Shown: positions 1-8,769 of the stretch, piece after piece
Layout of the letters: the number at the start of each line of letters is the position of its first letter
How positions within the stretch are numbered: position 1 is the first letter of the stretch
Origin: Promethearchaeota archaeon
GTDB taxonomy: Archaea; Asgardarchaeota; Lokiarchaeia; Sigyniarchaeales; SOKP01
Assembly (NCBI GenBank): GCA_016839745.1
Contig: JAEOTS010000089.1
Location: 1-40,524 of the forward strand
Direction: 5' to 3'
DNA length: 40,524 bases
Program-made: the position numbers and the translations under genes
Notes under the pieces: generated by a model
What the model was told of the DNA's origin: nothing
Seen by the model: only the letters and a program-made list of their open reading frames with translations
Database searches by the model: none

Positions 1-314
1 CGCGGTACAAATTCTTTCTTTGCCTTAAACTGATCAATAGCCATTTGAGCAATACCAGGTGATATATTCTGAGAATTGTATTTTTCCTGCAACTCATTAA
101 TTTTGTCAAAAGGATGCGAATTATAGGGACAATACTCGTCACATGAAAAGCACAACATACAATCTTTCAAAATTCGGCAATCCTCATCTTCATTTACCAA
201 TTTAGCAATTTCTTTCTTGGCTTCGTCAATACTCTCAAAATTGATCCATTGACACTTCATCATACATGCAACAGTTTTACATTCTTCACAATGCGATTTA
301 TCAAACATATTCAT
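1..314 (-). CDS. [4Fe-4S]-binding protein, HdrC/HdrD-like N-terminus (partial)
   Basis: This gene reads leftward out of the window, so only about the first 104 residues are seen. It has two cysteine clusters: CEECKTVACMMKC near residues 9-21, and CMLCFSCDEYCP about 35 residues later. The second is a typical ferredoxin-like [4Fe-4S] motif (CxxCxxCxxxCP). Such N-termini occur in iron-sulfur electron carriers related to the heterodisulfide reductase C/D subunits. The start is one of two in-frame ATGs, at 314 or 308; no convincing ribosome site precedes either. It lies 88 bp downstream of the DUF6125-like gene on the same strand. The missing C-terminus, where CCG domains would show, prevents a firmer assignment. 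An electron-transfer role is inferred. Confidence 0.75.
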   Translation of the reverse strand, partial: MNMFDKSHCEECKTVACMMKCQWINFESIDEAKKEIAKLVNEDEDCRILKDCMLCFSCDEYCPYNSHPFDKINELQEKYNSQNISPGIAQMAIDQFKAKKEFVP

Positions 315-402
315 TCAGTTTTTTGTTATTTTGAATTATTATTATTATTTTTTTAATAGATATAATCACACTACAACCATTATTAATTTTATTTTATGAG
401 CC

Positions 403-918
403 TTATTCTTCTATCGTGAATTCCCAGGCACAATAATAATTGTCAGGATGTTGATCAGGAGGGCAACATATACATCTAGTCTTAATTCTAGGATCTATGG
501 TTTTAGCGAAATCTTCGTATTCTATAACTCCTACGGGTTTACAAGGAAAATCTGGGAGGTTCCTTCTTTTTCTTGCGTACTGCACCCGGCAATTGTTCAT
601 CCGAAACACACATCGATTCTCAGAAATCTCAATTATTTCTTGAACATTTATATTGGCATAGATTCTATATCTCAATGCTTTTATTAATCCCGAGATTCCT
701 CCATTTTCTGGGATATTGAATCTTTTCATAATACGCTTTGCTTCAATTACTGTAAATCTTTTCCACTGCGCAGCATCAAGTTCAATAGCTTTCCCCAATC
801 CAAATTCCCTCTCCACTGCTTGGAACCAAGTACCGTCGATTGCAAGCCAGTTCTTGCTTATATCTTCTATATAATTAATTAGTTCCTCTTTATTCAATCT
901 TTTTAAATCTTCTTTCAT
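403..918 (-). CDS. DUF6125-like cysteine-containing cytosolic protein
   Basis: This 171-residue soluble protein has no signal peptide or membrane segment. The N-terminal half (ELINYIEDISKNWLAIDGTW followed by AVEREFG and a WKRFTVIEAKRIM stretch) resembles the uncharacterised DUF6125 family by recall. The C-terminal half is rich in cysteine (NRCVFRMNNC, FPCKP, RCICCPPDQHP, YYC), which suggests a metal- or cluster-binding site. No reaction is known for the family. The ATG start lies 9 bp past the beta-glucuronidase stop, so the two are probably co-transcribed. In such families the cysteine-rich half is often compared with V4R-like or 2-amino-thiazoline hydrolase-like folds, but nothing here tests that. 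The gene is real; its function is unknown. Confidence 0.7.
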   Translation of the reverse strand: MKEDLKRLNKEELINYIEDISKNWLAIDGTWFQAVEREFGLGKAIELDAAQWKRFTVIEAKRIMKRFNIPENGGISGLIKALRYRIYANINVQEIIEISENRCVFRMNNCRVQYARKRRNLPDFPCKPVGVIEYEDFAKTIDPRIKTRCICCPPDQHPDNYYCAWEFTIEE

Positions 919-927
919 AATTCCAAC

Positions 928-2661
928 TCAATAACTGTATTTAAATTTTGGATTCTGAAATTTCCATAACTTACGTAATAAGTGTGCCGCCATTTTCGGT
1001 CTTCTATCCCGAGTAAACACACCTTTATAATTTATTCCTCCCATTCGAGTAATTCCTTGAGATGTTTTAAAATCACACAGATTCCACACGTGCTCTCCTA
1101 TTATGTAAGGTTTACTACGACAGATTTCAATATATTTTTTAATGAATTCCACTTGGTATTCTTCACTAAACATTTCAGGCGGCTGAGAATGCCATCCTGG
1201 AATTGTATCTGCTCCAAACTCGCTAATTATTATTGGTTTACGATGTTTCTCGTATAAACTGTCAACTTCTTTTGAAAGAATTTCACAAGCTTCATTAACG
1301 CTTCCAGGTTGCATATACCATCCATAATAACGATTGATACATAATACATCACAGATTTCAAAAGCTTTATCTCTTACACCCATCATATTAACGATTGTAA
1401 TAGGCCGTGAGTTGTCCAACTTCCTTGCTTTATCGTAAAGTGCTTTGAAGAACTCCCCAGATTTCAAACTACTATGGGGTTCGTTTGCTAAGCTCCACAT
1501 GATAACGCTTGGATGATTTTTATCGCGCTTTATTAATTCTTCAATGTATTGGGTGCATAATTCTAGATGACGAGCAATCACATTTTTATTAAAGGTTAGG
1601 CCTACAGCGGGAATCTCGTCAATCACTAAAAAACCAAGACGATCTGCCAGATCCATCATTTGTTCTGAATATGGATAATGCGATGTTCGAAAAGAATTAG
1701 CTCCGATCCAATTCATCAAAGAGTAGTCTTTGATTATTACAGCAGGAATGTACCCTCTTCCTGTAATTGGGAAATCTTCGTGCCGACCAAATCCAGTCAA
1801 GTAAACGGATTTTCCATTCAAAAGTAACTTATCTCCTTTCACTTCTATAGTCCGAACTCCTACCTTAAGTGAATAAGAATCGATAATTAAGTCCTCTTTT
1901 ACGATGTCAACTGTAAGATCGTATAAATTAGGCGTTTCAGTATTCCAAAACTTCGCATTTTTTACTTCAAGAGTAATTTTCTGAATCTTTTCGTCAATTT
2001 TCGAGGTATAATTTAATTCTTTTCCAAATCCTTTTAGAGAAAGATTCACATAGGCGCCCTTTAGACTATCCGTTTCTATTGAAACTTTTATTATTCCCGT
2101 TGTCTCAATTATAGATGTTCTGACAGTTATGTCTCTTAATCCTTCGGTAGGAATTGCATATAGTAATACAGGCCTGTGAATTCCACAGAACGGATAAAAG
2201 TCAAAGTTAGTTTGAGGGTAGTTCATTGGACGTCCTTTGGGCGGTACGTGTTCCTCTGACAATCTCCCATCTACTCTAACTACGAGAAGATTGTCTTCTA
2301 ATACGATCTTATTAGATATATCGTATTCGAAGGGTAGATGTCCCCCTTCGTGTTGTCCTACCAGCTCTCCGTTTAACCACACCTCAGATAGGTAATTTAC
2401 CGAACCAAACCTAATTATAATTTTTTTTTTCTTCCAATCCGATGGTTTCTTAAATTTAAGTTGATACCAAGCAGGTCCGAGAAAATCGCGGTCGTCAGCA
2501 AATTGATCGTTCCAACTAGCAGGTACAGCGATTGGACGACTAATATTAAAGCCCGTTGTCCAATTTTCTCCAATTCCTTTATCATCGGGGTCAAATCTAA
2601 AATCCCAGAATCCAGACAGGTCAACAAAATGACGATATTTATTTCTTTGCGGATAAAGCAT
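928..2661 (-). CDS. uidA: Beta-glucuronidase (glycoside hydrolase family 2)
   Basis: The predicted enzyme hydrolyses beta-D-glucuronides, releasing glucuronate. It is 577 residues long, slightly shorter than E. coli UidA (603), and has the GH2 order: N-terminal sugar-binding jelly roll (about 10-170), immunoglobulin-like domain (about 180-275) and TIM barrel (about 280-570). The acid/base is Glu394 in SLANEPHSS and the nucleophile is Glu481 in IISEFGADT. The CINRYYGWY and ITRMGGINYKGVFTRDRRPK stretches closely match UidA rather than generic beta-galactosidases. There is no signal peptide, so it acts in the cytoplasm and needs imported substrate. The ATG at 2661 has GAGG about 7 bp upstream. 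The nearest sugar-type transporter, the GPH protein at 31709-33133, is far away. Beta-galacturonidase or another GH2 activity remains possible. Confidence 0.88.
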   Translation of the reverse strand: MLYPQRNKYRHFVDLSGFWDFRFDPDDKGIGENWTTGFNISRPIAVPASWNDQFADDRDFLGPAWYQLKFKKPSDWKKKKIIIRFGSVNYLSEVWLNGELVGQHEGGHLPFEYDISNKIVLEDNLLVVRVDGRLSEEHVPPKGRPMNYPQTNFDFYPFCGIHRPVLLYAIPTEGLRDITVRTSIIETTGIIKVSIETDSLKGAYVNLSLKGFGKELNYTSKIDEKIQKITLEVKNAKFWNTETPNLYDLTVDIVKEDLIIDSYSLKVGVRTIEVKGDKLLLNGKSVYLTGFGRHEDFPITGRGYIPAVIIKDYSLMNWIGANSFRTSHYPYSEQMMDLADRLGFLVIDEIPAVGLTFNKNVIARHLELCTQYIEELIKRDKNHPSVIMWSLANEPHSSLKSGEFFKALYDKARKLDNSRPITIVNMMGVRDKAFEICDVLCINRYYGWYMQPGSVNEACEILSKEVDSLYEKHRKPIIISEFGADTIPGWHSQPPEMFSEEYQVEFIKKYIEICRSKPYIIGEHVWNLCDFKTSQGITRMGGINYKGVFTRDRRPKMAAHLLRKLWKFQNPKFKYSY

Positions 2662-2745
2662 TAATATTCCTCTTTATGTAGTATAAATTACAAAAAACTT
2701 CTTAAAATATTAATATAATTGAATGCTCTCAACTATAGTATAATC

Positions 2746-4035
2746 TTACAAAAGCGTTTGAGCAAATAGTTTTATCTTATCCTTAATGATTTTTTCAGAA
2801 GTCATTCGTTTGTCTCCCACATCTAAATCAATGAGAAGCATTGGGATTCCGACTTCATCTCGCAAAGCCTCCCTAAGTATTTGAGGAACGCTTCCAAATT
2901 GTTTGCATCCTAAATGAGATGTAAAAACATAGCAATCAGCAGAGAATTCCTTAGCTAAATGAACACACTCATCAATGAAAGAATAATAAAATTCTGCAGA
3001 CTGTTTTACCATTGGTGCTTCCATGGTTTTAATTGCCATCCCATTAAGCATTGTTTCCAAATCAGAAGTTGTATCGATTGGTTCGGCAAAATTATAATTG
3101 AAAATATCAAATAGAATTGACATCCCTAGTTCACGATCTAACCACTCACATAAAGCCAAATCGAAAAAAATGATCATGTAGGGCCATATACTTCGAATTT
3201 TTTCTTCTCCAGCGTGATGTTCTTTTCGGGTATATCTTTGTTTTGCTATACTTAGCATTTCTTCATAGAATGTAATTTTTTCCGGTCGCCCAGATAAGTA
3301 TATAGAAGCAGCGGCAGCCATAGCATTGAACATGTTTTCAACGGGACAAGGTAATGTTTTTTTTAACTCAAATATCTCCATCTGCATGCTAAAAATTTTA
3401 TTTTCAATTTCTAAAGCTCTTCGTAACTTGTCATAATCGGGTTCCTGTCCAATTACCCTTCCCAATTCTTCCAAACCTAATTTAATTTGTTCTCCAAGAT
3501 ATGGGTAGCTCTTATCTTCTTTTAGAAATGGTAGATCGGGAGTAATTACGGGAATTTTTTTATGAAAACGGAAAAACGGATAAGAAGCATAAGTATTATC
3601 GCAAGGGGCAGTAGGAGTAATTATCGCATCAAACTGAAATAAATCATCTAAGGTCATACCCATTGTTCCTTTTTGTGAGGAGCATGTATGAAATGGATGA
3701 CCCCAATGTGTTATTAGATCATAATATGGTTCCGAACCATCAGGTAGTAATGCAGAAAGTAAATATGATGTTGCTTCAATGCATACAGGTACACAATCAA
3801 AGGCATATAAAAATTCAGTGGGAAATGCAAAATGATGTCCTATTACCGGTAATCCTTCTCTTTCCTTTAATATAAAATCATTTATAACTGATTTTATGTG
3901 TTTTAATCCCATTCTCAATGAAGGAATTCCATGATCTGGTAATATATTTTCGACTAGACTATGCGTTCCAGAGATAGCTTCATATAACATTTGGTAAGGG
4001 ATAATTCTATTCTTTATTTCATGCGCTCGAGTCAT
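2746..4035 (-). CDS. 2-hydroxyacyl-CoA dehydratase / benzoyl-CoA reductase-type subunit (HgdB family), 429 aa
   Basis: One of two adjacent subunits of the 2-hydroxyacyl-CoA dehydratase superfamily, oxygen-sensitive [4Fe-4S] enzymes that remove water from 2-hydroxyacyl-CoA or reduce aromatic acyl-CoA using a low-potential electron. Family features include a FAFPTEFLYAFDCVPVCIE opening and cysteines suited to cluster binding in HPFHTCSSQKG (near residue 118), PTAPCDNTYASY and SHLGCKQFG. Length is normal for the family. The ATG at 4035 has GGTGA just upstream. It follows the 383-residue partner by 54 bp, so they probably form a heterodimer. The window contains no BadF/HgdC-type ATPase activase, which the known enzymes require. 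Substrate cannot be read from sequence; hydroxyacyl-CoA dehydration and a benzoyl-CoA reductase-like role are both open. Confidence 0.8.
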   Translation of the reverse strand: MTRAHEIKNRIIPYQMLYEAISGTHSLVENILPDHGIPSLRMGLKHIKSVINDFILKEREGLPVIGHHFAFPTEFLYAFDCVPVCIEATSYLLSALLPDGSEPYYDLITHWGHPFHTCSSQKGTMGMTLDDLFQFDAIITPTAPCDNTYASYPFFRFHKKIPVITPDLPFLKEDKSYPYLGEQIKLGLEELGRVIGQEPDYDKLRRALEIENKIFSMQMEIFELKKTLPCPVENMFNAMAAAASIYLSGRPEKITFYEEMLSIAKQRYTRKEHHAGEEKIRSIWPYMIIFFDLALCEWLDRELGMSILFDIFNYNFAEPIDTTSDLETMLNGMAIKTMEAPMVKQSAEFYYSFIDECVHLAKEFSADCYVFTSHLGCKQFGSVPQILREALRDEVGIPMLLIDLDVGDKRMTSEKIIKDKIKLFAQTLL

Positions 4036-4089
4036 TTTTCACCAATCCTTTTCAAATAAATCTAAATTCAAATTTTTTTAATCCTTCCT

Positions 4090-5241
4090 CTATTTAATCA
4101 TTTCTATAAAGGCTTCAATTCTTGTTTGCAATCGTGTAGCGTCTGCCTGATACGATTCACGGTCGATATTTAACACAGGTATATCAAGTTCCTTGAGTTC
4201 ATGAGTGAAGAGCATGTTGTCACAGCCGTGCAAATCGCAATTGTTGATTCTTTGTAAGATTACACCATCAATATTAGCGGTTTTGATTTCCTCTTTTAAA
4301 TAATTTAATCTATTTTCATGATCATCCATCATTCTTGGGCACGAAATTCGATAGTATAATCTTTTTGTGAGATTTTCAAGGGGTTTTACACCATGATCAA
4401 ATTCCATTGAATCATTATAATTACGCGTCCCAAAACAGATAAAATCTGATGCAACAAATGCTCCTGAGTTTTCAATGAGTTGAATAAAATCAATATTATC
4501 AACAACACTTCCAACGATTATAACTCGTTTCTTTGAACCAACATCTATTTCTTCCTTCTCCTCTAAATCATTTAAAATCCTTTTTAATTCTTCGTTAGCA
4601 ATTTCTTTAGGTACAGAAGCATTTGCCATAGAAATTTGTAAAGCTTCAGTTCCAGTAATCTTAGGAAATTCTTGAATTTGTAATTTATGAATATCTCTCA
4701 ATAAAACTCTATTTTGATTGTAAATATCTATTGAGTGATTTAACTTTTCATCTGATATTTCACAATTACAAGCTGATTCAAGTTCTTCGCGTAATTCTTC
4801 AATTTCTTTTAAATACCAATTGAATCCTTCTTCAGTTATTATGTGAGGTATTGATAGATAAAATCTATCAATTTTTTTATCAATATTTTCTTTATTAAAT
4901 ACTTTTAAGTCGAACAGTTCAAACATCCTTCTACTATGGTCGCAACTATTACAGATTAGAAAACCATCCATGAAATTATATGCCCCTTTTAGTGCTAAGT
5001 CTAATGTAGCCCTAACAAAGGAGCATGTAAATCTAACCATGTATGTATCCGCCAGTTCTGTATCTTTATTTCCTGTAGCTCGAATTCTATAGGGTAAAAT
5101 TCCCGCGGCGTGTAATAATTCTTCAGGGATATAAGTACAATAATATCCAATAATTTTTTTATTCGAAGCTTGCCAATCATTAATATAAGAATTGGTTATA
5201 GAATTTGAGATATTCAGGAATGGATCATCTTTTAAATTCAA
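4090..5241 (-). CDS. 2-hydroxyacyl-CoA dehydratase / benzoyl-CoA reductase-type subunit (HgdB/BcrC family), 383 aa
   Basis: Second subunit of the putative dehydratase or reductase. IIGYYCTYIPEELLHAAGI is the characteristic family opening. Potential cluster ligands lie in VRFTCSFVRATLDLALKG, ICNSCDHSRRM and the NNCDLHGCDN segment near the C-terminus; the segment after residue 300 (YYRISCPRMMDDHENR) matches the family's second Rossmann-like lobe. Start: TTG at 5241, supported by GAGG 8 bp upstream, which overlaps the stop of the preceding SCP2-like frame and suggests translational coupling. Together with the 429-residue subunit downstream it forms the alpha/beta pair. No activase is nearby. As in other family members, oxygen sensitivity and a strictly anaerobic host are expected. 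Confidence 0.8.
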   Translation of the reverse strand: MNLKDDPFLNISNSITNSYINDWQASNKKIIGYYCTYIPEELLHAAGILPYRIRATGNKDTELADTYMVRFTCSFVRATLDLALKGAYNFMDGFLICNSCDHSRRMFELFDLKVFNKENIDKKIDRFYLSIPHIITEEGFNWYLKEIEELREELESACNCEISDEKLNHSIDIYNQNRVLLRDIHKLQIQEFPKITGTEALQISMANASVPKEIANEELKRILNDLEEKEEIDVGSKKRVIIVGSVVDNIDFIQLIENSGAFVASDFICFGTRNYNDSMEFDHGVKPLENLTKRLYYRISCPRMMDDHENRLNYLKEEIKTANIDGVILQRINNCDLHGCDNMLFTHELKELDIPVLNIDRESYQADATRLQTRIEAFIEMIK

Positions 5242-5251
5242 TTTTTACGCC

Positions 5252-5749
5252 TCATGTGCTCTGTTTATATACTTCGTGCTTTCCAATCATTAAACAACGT
5301 ACTAATTTGATTGCAGCGACATAAGAACCTTTAATTCTTGCTTTTCTAGTAATTAAATATTTTAACAGCTTAGTCAATCCGAATATATTATTTTTTGAAC
5401 GAATAACACTACTTAAAACTTTCAAAATCTTTTCTTCTTTAACACTAAAAGTGATTCGGGCCAAAGGAGCTTTAGCTTTTTGAGCATGGCATTCAAAATT
5501 CCTTCTCTCAGAAGTTAAAGTAAACGTGATGTATCCATCTAATTCTTTTAAGTAAAATTCAATTTCTTCACCCTCGTATTTTCCGATTTTCTGAAATGGT
5601 TCGTCTAAGCCAAATAAGTCGACCAGTAGTTTAGCTAATCTAGCAATGTTAAGAATTTTGGTTTCCCTTACAAGATTTTCTGCTTTGAGATTTCGATCAA
5701 TATCTTGAATTTCAGTTATTTTAGGTGCACCTATAGAATGATAATGTCT
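5252..5749 (-). CDS. SCP2 (sterol carrier)-like reading frame without a recognisable start codon
   Basis: An open frame of 165 codons runs from an in-frame TGA (5750-5752) to the TGA at 5252-5254, but has no ATG or GTG. The first TTG (5464) would leave only 70 residues. The full frame looks like real protein: an amphipathic N-terminus (LVRETKILNIARLAKLLVDL), then a beta-rich part with DGYITFTL and ARITFSVKEEKILKVL, then RKARIKGSY and a helical RCLMIGKH end. This resembles the hydrophobic-ligand-binding SCP2 fold. It ends 10 bp before the dehydratase subunit and contributes its ribosome site, suggesting an acyl-CoA-related role in the same operon. Either an unusual start (for example ATT) is used or the 5' end has decayed; I cannot tell which. 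Confidence 0.5.
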   Translation of the reverse strand, partial: RHYHSIGAPKITEIQDIDRNLKAENLVRETKILNIARLAKLLVDLFGLDEPFQKIGKYEGEEIEFYLKELDGYITFTLTSERRNFECHAQKAKAPLARITFSVKEEKILKVLSSVIRSKNNIFGLTKLLKYLITRKARIKGSYVAAIKLVRCLMIGKHEVYKQST

Positions 5750-5790
5750 TCAATGTTAATTATATTAGTTTGAATAGTTAATAAACTTAA

Positions 5791-5823
5791 AGATTATGCA
5801 GATGTAAAAAGAGATTATGCAGA
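5791..5823. promoter_or_regulatory. 12-bp direct repeat, candidate operator for the aconitase gene
   Basis: AGATTATGCAGA occurs at 5791-5802 and again, perfectly, at 5812-5823. The centre-to-centre distance is 21 bp, about two helical turns, so both copies face the same side of the DNA. The repeat sits about 140-170 bp upstream of the aconitase start at 5960, between divergent transcription units. Such spacing is typical of dimeric or cooperative regulator sites. No regulator gene lies nearby, so the binding protein is unknown. Confidence 0.45.
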
Positions 5824-5959
5824 GTACTACTAAATTCTGAAAGTTATTTCAATAAAAAAATGGGACAGGAAACCCTTAAAATTGGTAGAATAAGTTTTAT
5901 TTAGCAAGGAATTTTAACTAACATACTAATTAATATAATCTATATGGAGTAAATTGAAA

Positions 5960-7888
5960 ATGGGTAAAACTCTAACAGAAAAAATTATAGAATCACATTT
6001 AGTAGAAGGAACACTAGAACGAGGTTCTGATATAGCAATTACAATAAATCAGACGCTTACACAAGACGCAACAGGTACTATGGCCTATCTTCAATTCGAA
6101 GCAATAGGTATTGATAGAGTCCAAACGGAGCTTTCTGTAAGCTATGTCGATCATAATACGCTTCAAAGCGATTTTAAAAACCCAGATGATCATCGTTATC
6201 TCCAAAGTATTGCAGCCAAATATGGTATATACTTCTCACGACCCGGAAATGGCATCTGTCATCAATTACATCTTGAACGGTTTGCTCGACCCGGTCGAAC
6301 TCTTTTAGGTAGTGATAGTCATACACCAACGGGAGGTGGTGTTGGGAGTATTGCCCTCGGAGCAGGAGGTCTGGATGTTGCAGCCGCTATGGCAGGAGAA
6401 TCGTTTAGGTTAAAAATGCCGCAAGTAGTAAAAGTTTACCTAACTGGAAGTCTTCCAGATTTCGTTTCTGCTAAGGATGTAATTCTCGAAGTTTTGCGGA
6501 GAATTGGAGTAAAGGGCGCAAGATCCAAAGTTTTAGAATATACAGGTCCAGGAATAAAAACACTTTCAGTACCAGAGAGAGGAACCATTACAAACATGGG
6601 CACTGAAACTGGTGCTACTACATCAATTTTTCCTTCAGATGAGATTACTAAAGAGTTCTTAGAAGCACAAGAAAGAGGAGATCAATGGGTTGAGTTAAAA
6701 CCAGATGATGATGCGGTGTATGATGAAACTATCGAAATAAACCTAAGTGAACTTGAACCACTCATAGCTGAACCTCACAGCCCGGGTAATGTAAAAACAG
6801 TAAAGGAGCTTGAGGGATTAAAAGTAGATCAAGTTTGTGTTGGTAGCTGTACGAATTCTTCCCTTCGAGATCTCAAGATAACTGCAAACATTTTGAAAGG
6901 GAAGACAATTGATCTCAATACAGTGCTTACGGTTTCAGCAGGTTCAAGACAAGTGGTTGATCATATGATTACATCCGGTGAAATGGCCTATTTAATTGAA
7001 GCGGGTGCCCGAATTCTCGAAAACGCTTGTGGTCCTTGTATTGGGATGGGGCTTGCTCCTAAAACCGACGCTATATCTCTACGAACATTCAATCGGAATT
7101 TTCTTGGAAGGAGCGGAACTAAGAGTGCACAGGCATATCTTGTAAGCCCAGAAACTGCTGCTGTATCCGCTATTGAAGGAAAAATAACAGATCCAAGATC
7201 TTTTGGCGAATTACCCACATTTGACATGCCTAAAAAGTTCATGGTAAACGATAACATGATCGTACCACCTTTGCCTTCAGAAGAAGCAAAAAAAATTGAA
7301 ATTATCAGAGGTCCAAATATCAAACCATTACCTGAATTTAATCTCCTCCCCGACAAATTGGAAGGAGAAGTCCTTCTTAAAGTTGAGGATGATATAACTA
7401 CTGACCATATCATGCCAGCTGGAGCGAAAATATTGCCGTTAAGGTCTAATATCCCTGAAATTAGTAAGTTTGTCTTCAATGTAGTTGACGAGAGTTTTCC
7501 AGACCGATCTTTAGAGAGAGGGGGAGGATTTATTATCGGAGGGGAAAATTACGGACAAGGGAGTAGCAGGGAACATGCTGCAATCGCTCCCAAGTACCTA
7601 GGACTCAAGGCAGTGATAGTAAAATCGTTTGCTCGAATTCATTTGGCTAATCTTGTAAACTTTGGAATCGTTCCACTAACATTCGAAAATAAAGAGGATT
7701 ATGCTACCATCGAACAGGGAGATAAAATTGAAGTTGACCTATTAAGTTTAGAATCTGGAACGGTAGCGTTAAAAAATCTTACAAAAGGCACTGAAATCAA
7801 GTTAACTCATTCTTTAAGCGAGACAGAGATCGAAGTTTTAAAAGCTGGAGGGAAACTTCCTTTCATTAAGAAAAAACATTCCAAATAA
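5960..7888 (+). CDS. Aconitate hydratase, Aquifex-type (about 640 aa)
   Basis: It should interconvert citrate and isocitrate through cis-aconitate. The 642-residue protein fits the short Aquifex-type aconitase family rather than AcnA (about 890) or AcnB. [4Fe-4S] ligands are Cys297 (GSCTNSS), Cys357 and Cys360 (NACGPCIGMG). Other aconitase signatures are LLGSDSHTPTGGGVG near residue 115 and a C-terminal swivel domain with GGENYGQGSSREHAA. Start: ATG at 5960 with GGAG about 10 bp upstream; a TTG at 5954 is in frame but sits too close to that site. The family is known from organisms using the reductive TCA cycle, in keeping with the ATP-citrate lyase genes in this window. A homologous 2-methylisocitrate role cannot be excluded. 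A T8 tract follows the stop. Confidence 0.88.
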   Translation: MGKTLTEKIIESHLVEGTLERGSDIAITINQTLTQDATGTMAYLQFEAIGIDRVQTELSVSYVDHNTLQSDFKNPDDHRYLQSIAAKYGIYFSRPGNGICHQLHLERFARPGRTLLGSDSHTPTGGGVGSIALGAGGLDVAAAMAGESFRLKMPQVVKVYLTGSLPDFVSAKDVILEVLRRIGVKGARSKVLEYTGPGIKTLSVPERGTITNMGTETGATTSIFPSDEITKEFLEAQERGDQWVELKPDDDAVYDETIEINLSELEPLIAEPHSPGNVKTVKELEGLKVDQVCVGSCTNSSLRDLKITANILKGKTIDLNTVLTVSAGSRQVVDHMITSGEMAYLIEAGARILENACGPCIGMGLAPKTDAISLRTFNRNFLGRSGTKSAQAYLVSPETAAVSAIEGKITDPRSFGELPTFDMPKKFMVNDNMIVPPLPSEEAKKIEIIRGPNIKPLPEFNLLPDKLEGEVLLKVEDDITTDHIMPAGAKILPLRSNIPEISKFVFNVVDESFPDRSLERGGGFIIGGENYGQGSSREHAAIAPKYLGLKAVIVKSFARIHLANLVNFGIVPLTFENKEDYATIEQGDKIEVDLLSLESGTVALKNLTKGTEIKLTHSLSETEIEVLKAGGKLPFIKKKHSK

Positions 7889-7900
7889 ATTATTAGTTAA

Positions 7901-7920
7901 TTTTTTTTACTTATTTATTT
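7901..7920 (+). terminator. T-rich terminator after the aconitase gene
   Basis: A T8 run (7901-7908) plus further T-rich sequence starts 12 bp after the stop. There is no preceding hairpin, as expected for archaeal T-tract termination. Inferred from composition alone. Confidence 0.4.
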
Positions 7921-7937
7921 TTATTCACTTGTGTTTT

Positions 7938-8699
7938 ATGGTAGAAAAGAAATATTTAGTAGATCCTAAGAAAAGATTCTCTTCTCGAGTAGAAAATTAC
8001 ATCAAATATCGACCGAGTTATCCCCTTGAAATTATTGATTTTTTGAAGAAGAAGAATTTGTTAGCAGAAGATACTGTAATTGCCGATATCGGTTCAGGTA
8101 CAGGAATTCTAACAAAAATATTCTTGGATAATGGCAACCAAGTTTATGGGGTTGAACCCAATAAGGATATGAGAGAAGCAGCTGAAAAAATCCTCCAAGG
8201 ATATACAAATTTTTCAAGTTTTGAAGGTTCTGCTGAGTCCACAGGATTAGAGGATAAATCTATAGATCTTATTATTGCGGGACAAGCTTTTCATTGGTTC
8301 GATGTGGAGGAGGCAAAGAGAGAATTTAAAAGAATATTAAAACCGAATGGTAATGTAGCATTAATCTGGAACAATCGTGGAAAATCCGTATCAGATTTTA
8401 ACAATACCTATGAAAAATTCACTTTAAAATACGGCACAGATTATAAAGAAGTTAGGAAAAATGAGGGAAATGTGGATCGTTTTTTTAATTATCAAAAAGA
8501 AACATTTGATAACTTCCAAGAATTAGATTTCACCAGTTTTAAAGGCAGAGTCCTTTCTTCATCTTATATTCCTTTATCTGATAATCCAATTTTCCCAAAA
8601 ATGATATTGGAATTGGAAGATTTATATAACAAACACCAACGGAATGGATTTATTAGATTTGTTTACGATACCGAAGTATACTATGGTAAATTAGAGTAG
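7938..8699 (+). CDS. Class I SAM-dependent methyltransferase
   Basis: A 253-residue soluble protein with a Rossmann-type methyltransferase core. Motif I is VIADIGSGTGILTKIF near residue 45, followed by an acidic residue in YGVEPNKDM (ribose contact), a SIDLIIAGQAFHWFD motif IV, and KRILKPNGNVALIW as motif VI. This pattern is the Methyltransf_11/25 type that includes ubiquinone/menaquinone- and trans-aconitate-type methyltransferases. The opening FSSRVENYIKYRPSYP matches a common small-molecule methyltransferase subgroup. Start: ATG at 7938; TTG at 7929 is also in frame but has no ribosome site. Substrate is unknown. It lies between the aconitase and the flavoprotein with gaps of 49 and 70 bp. 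A trans-aconitate methyltransferase role would suit an aconitase neighbour, but that is speculation. Confidence 0.8.
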   Translation: MVEKKYLVDPKKRFSSRVENYIKYRPSYPLEIIDFLKKKNLLAEDTVIADIGSGTGILTKIFLDNGNQVYGVEPNKDMREAAEKILQGYTNFSSFEGSAESTGLEDKSIDLIIAGQAFHWFDVEEAKREFKRILKPNGNVALIWNNRGKSVSDFNNTYEKFTLKYGTDYKEVRKNEGNVDRFFNYQKETFDNFQELDFTSFKGRVLSSSYIPLSDNPIFPKMILELEDLYNKHQRNGFIRFVYDTEVYYGKLE

Positions 8700-8769
8700 G
8701 CTAATAGGTGATTAATTAAGAATTTAGGAGAAAAGTTTTTTAATCCTAAATTAATTAAAATTTAATATT

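Noticed and set aside
5863..5877. GGG ... CCC short inverted repeat upstream of the aconitase gene
   Set aside because: Only three base pairs with a long loop; no better than chance.
6988..7479. Long open frame (163 codons) on the minus strand inside the aconitase gene
   Set aside because: It lies antisense to a well-supported aconitase, has no family resemblance, and its composition follows from the coding strand.
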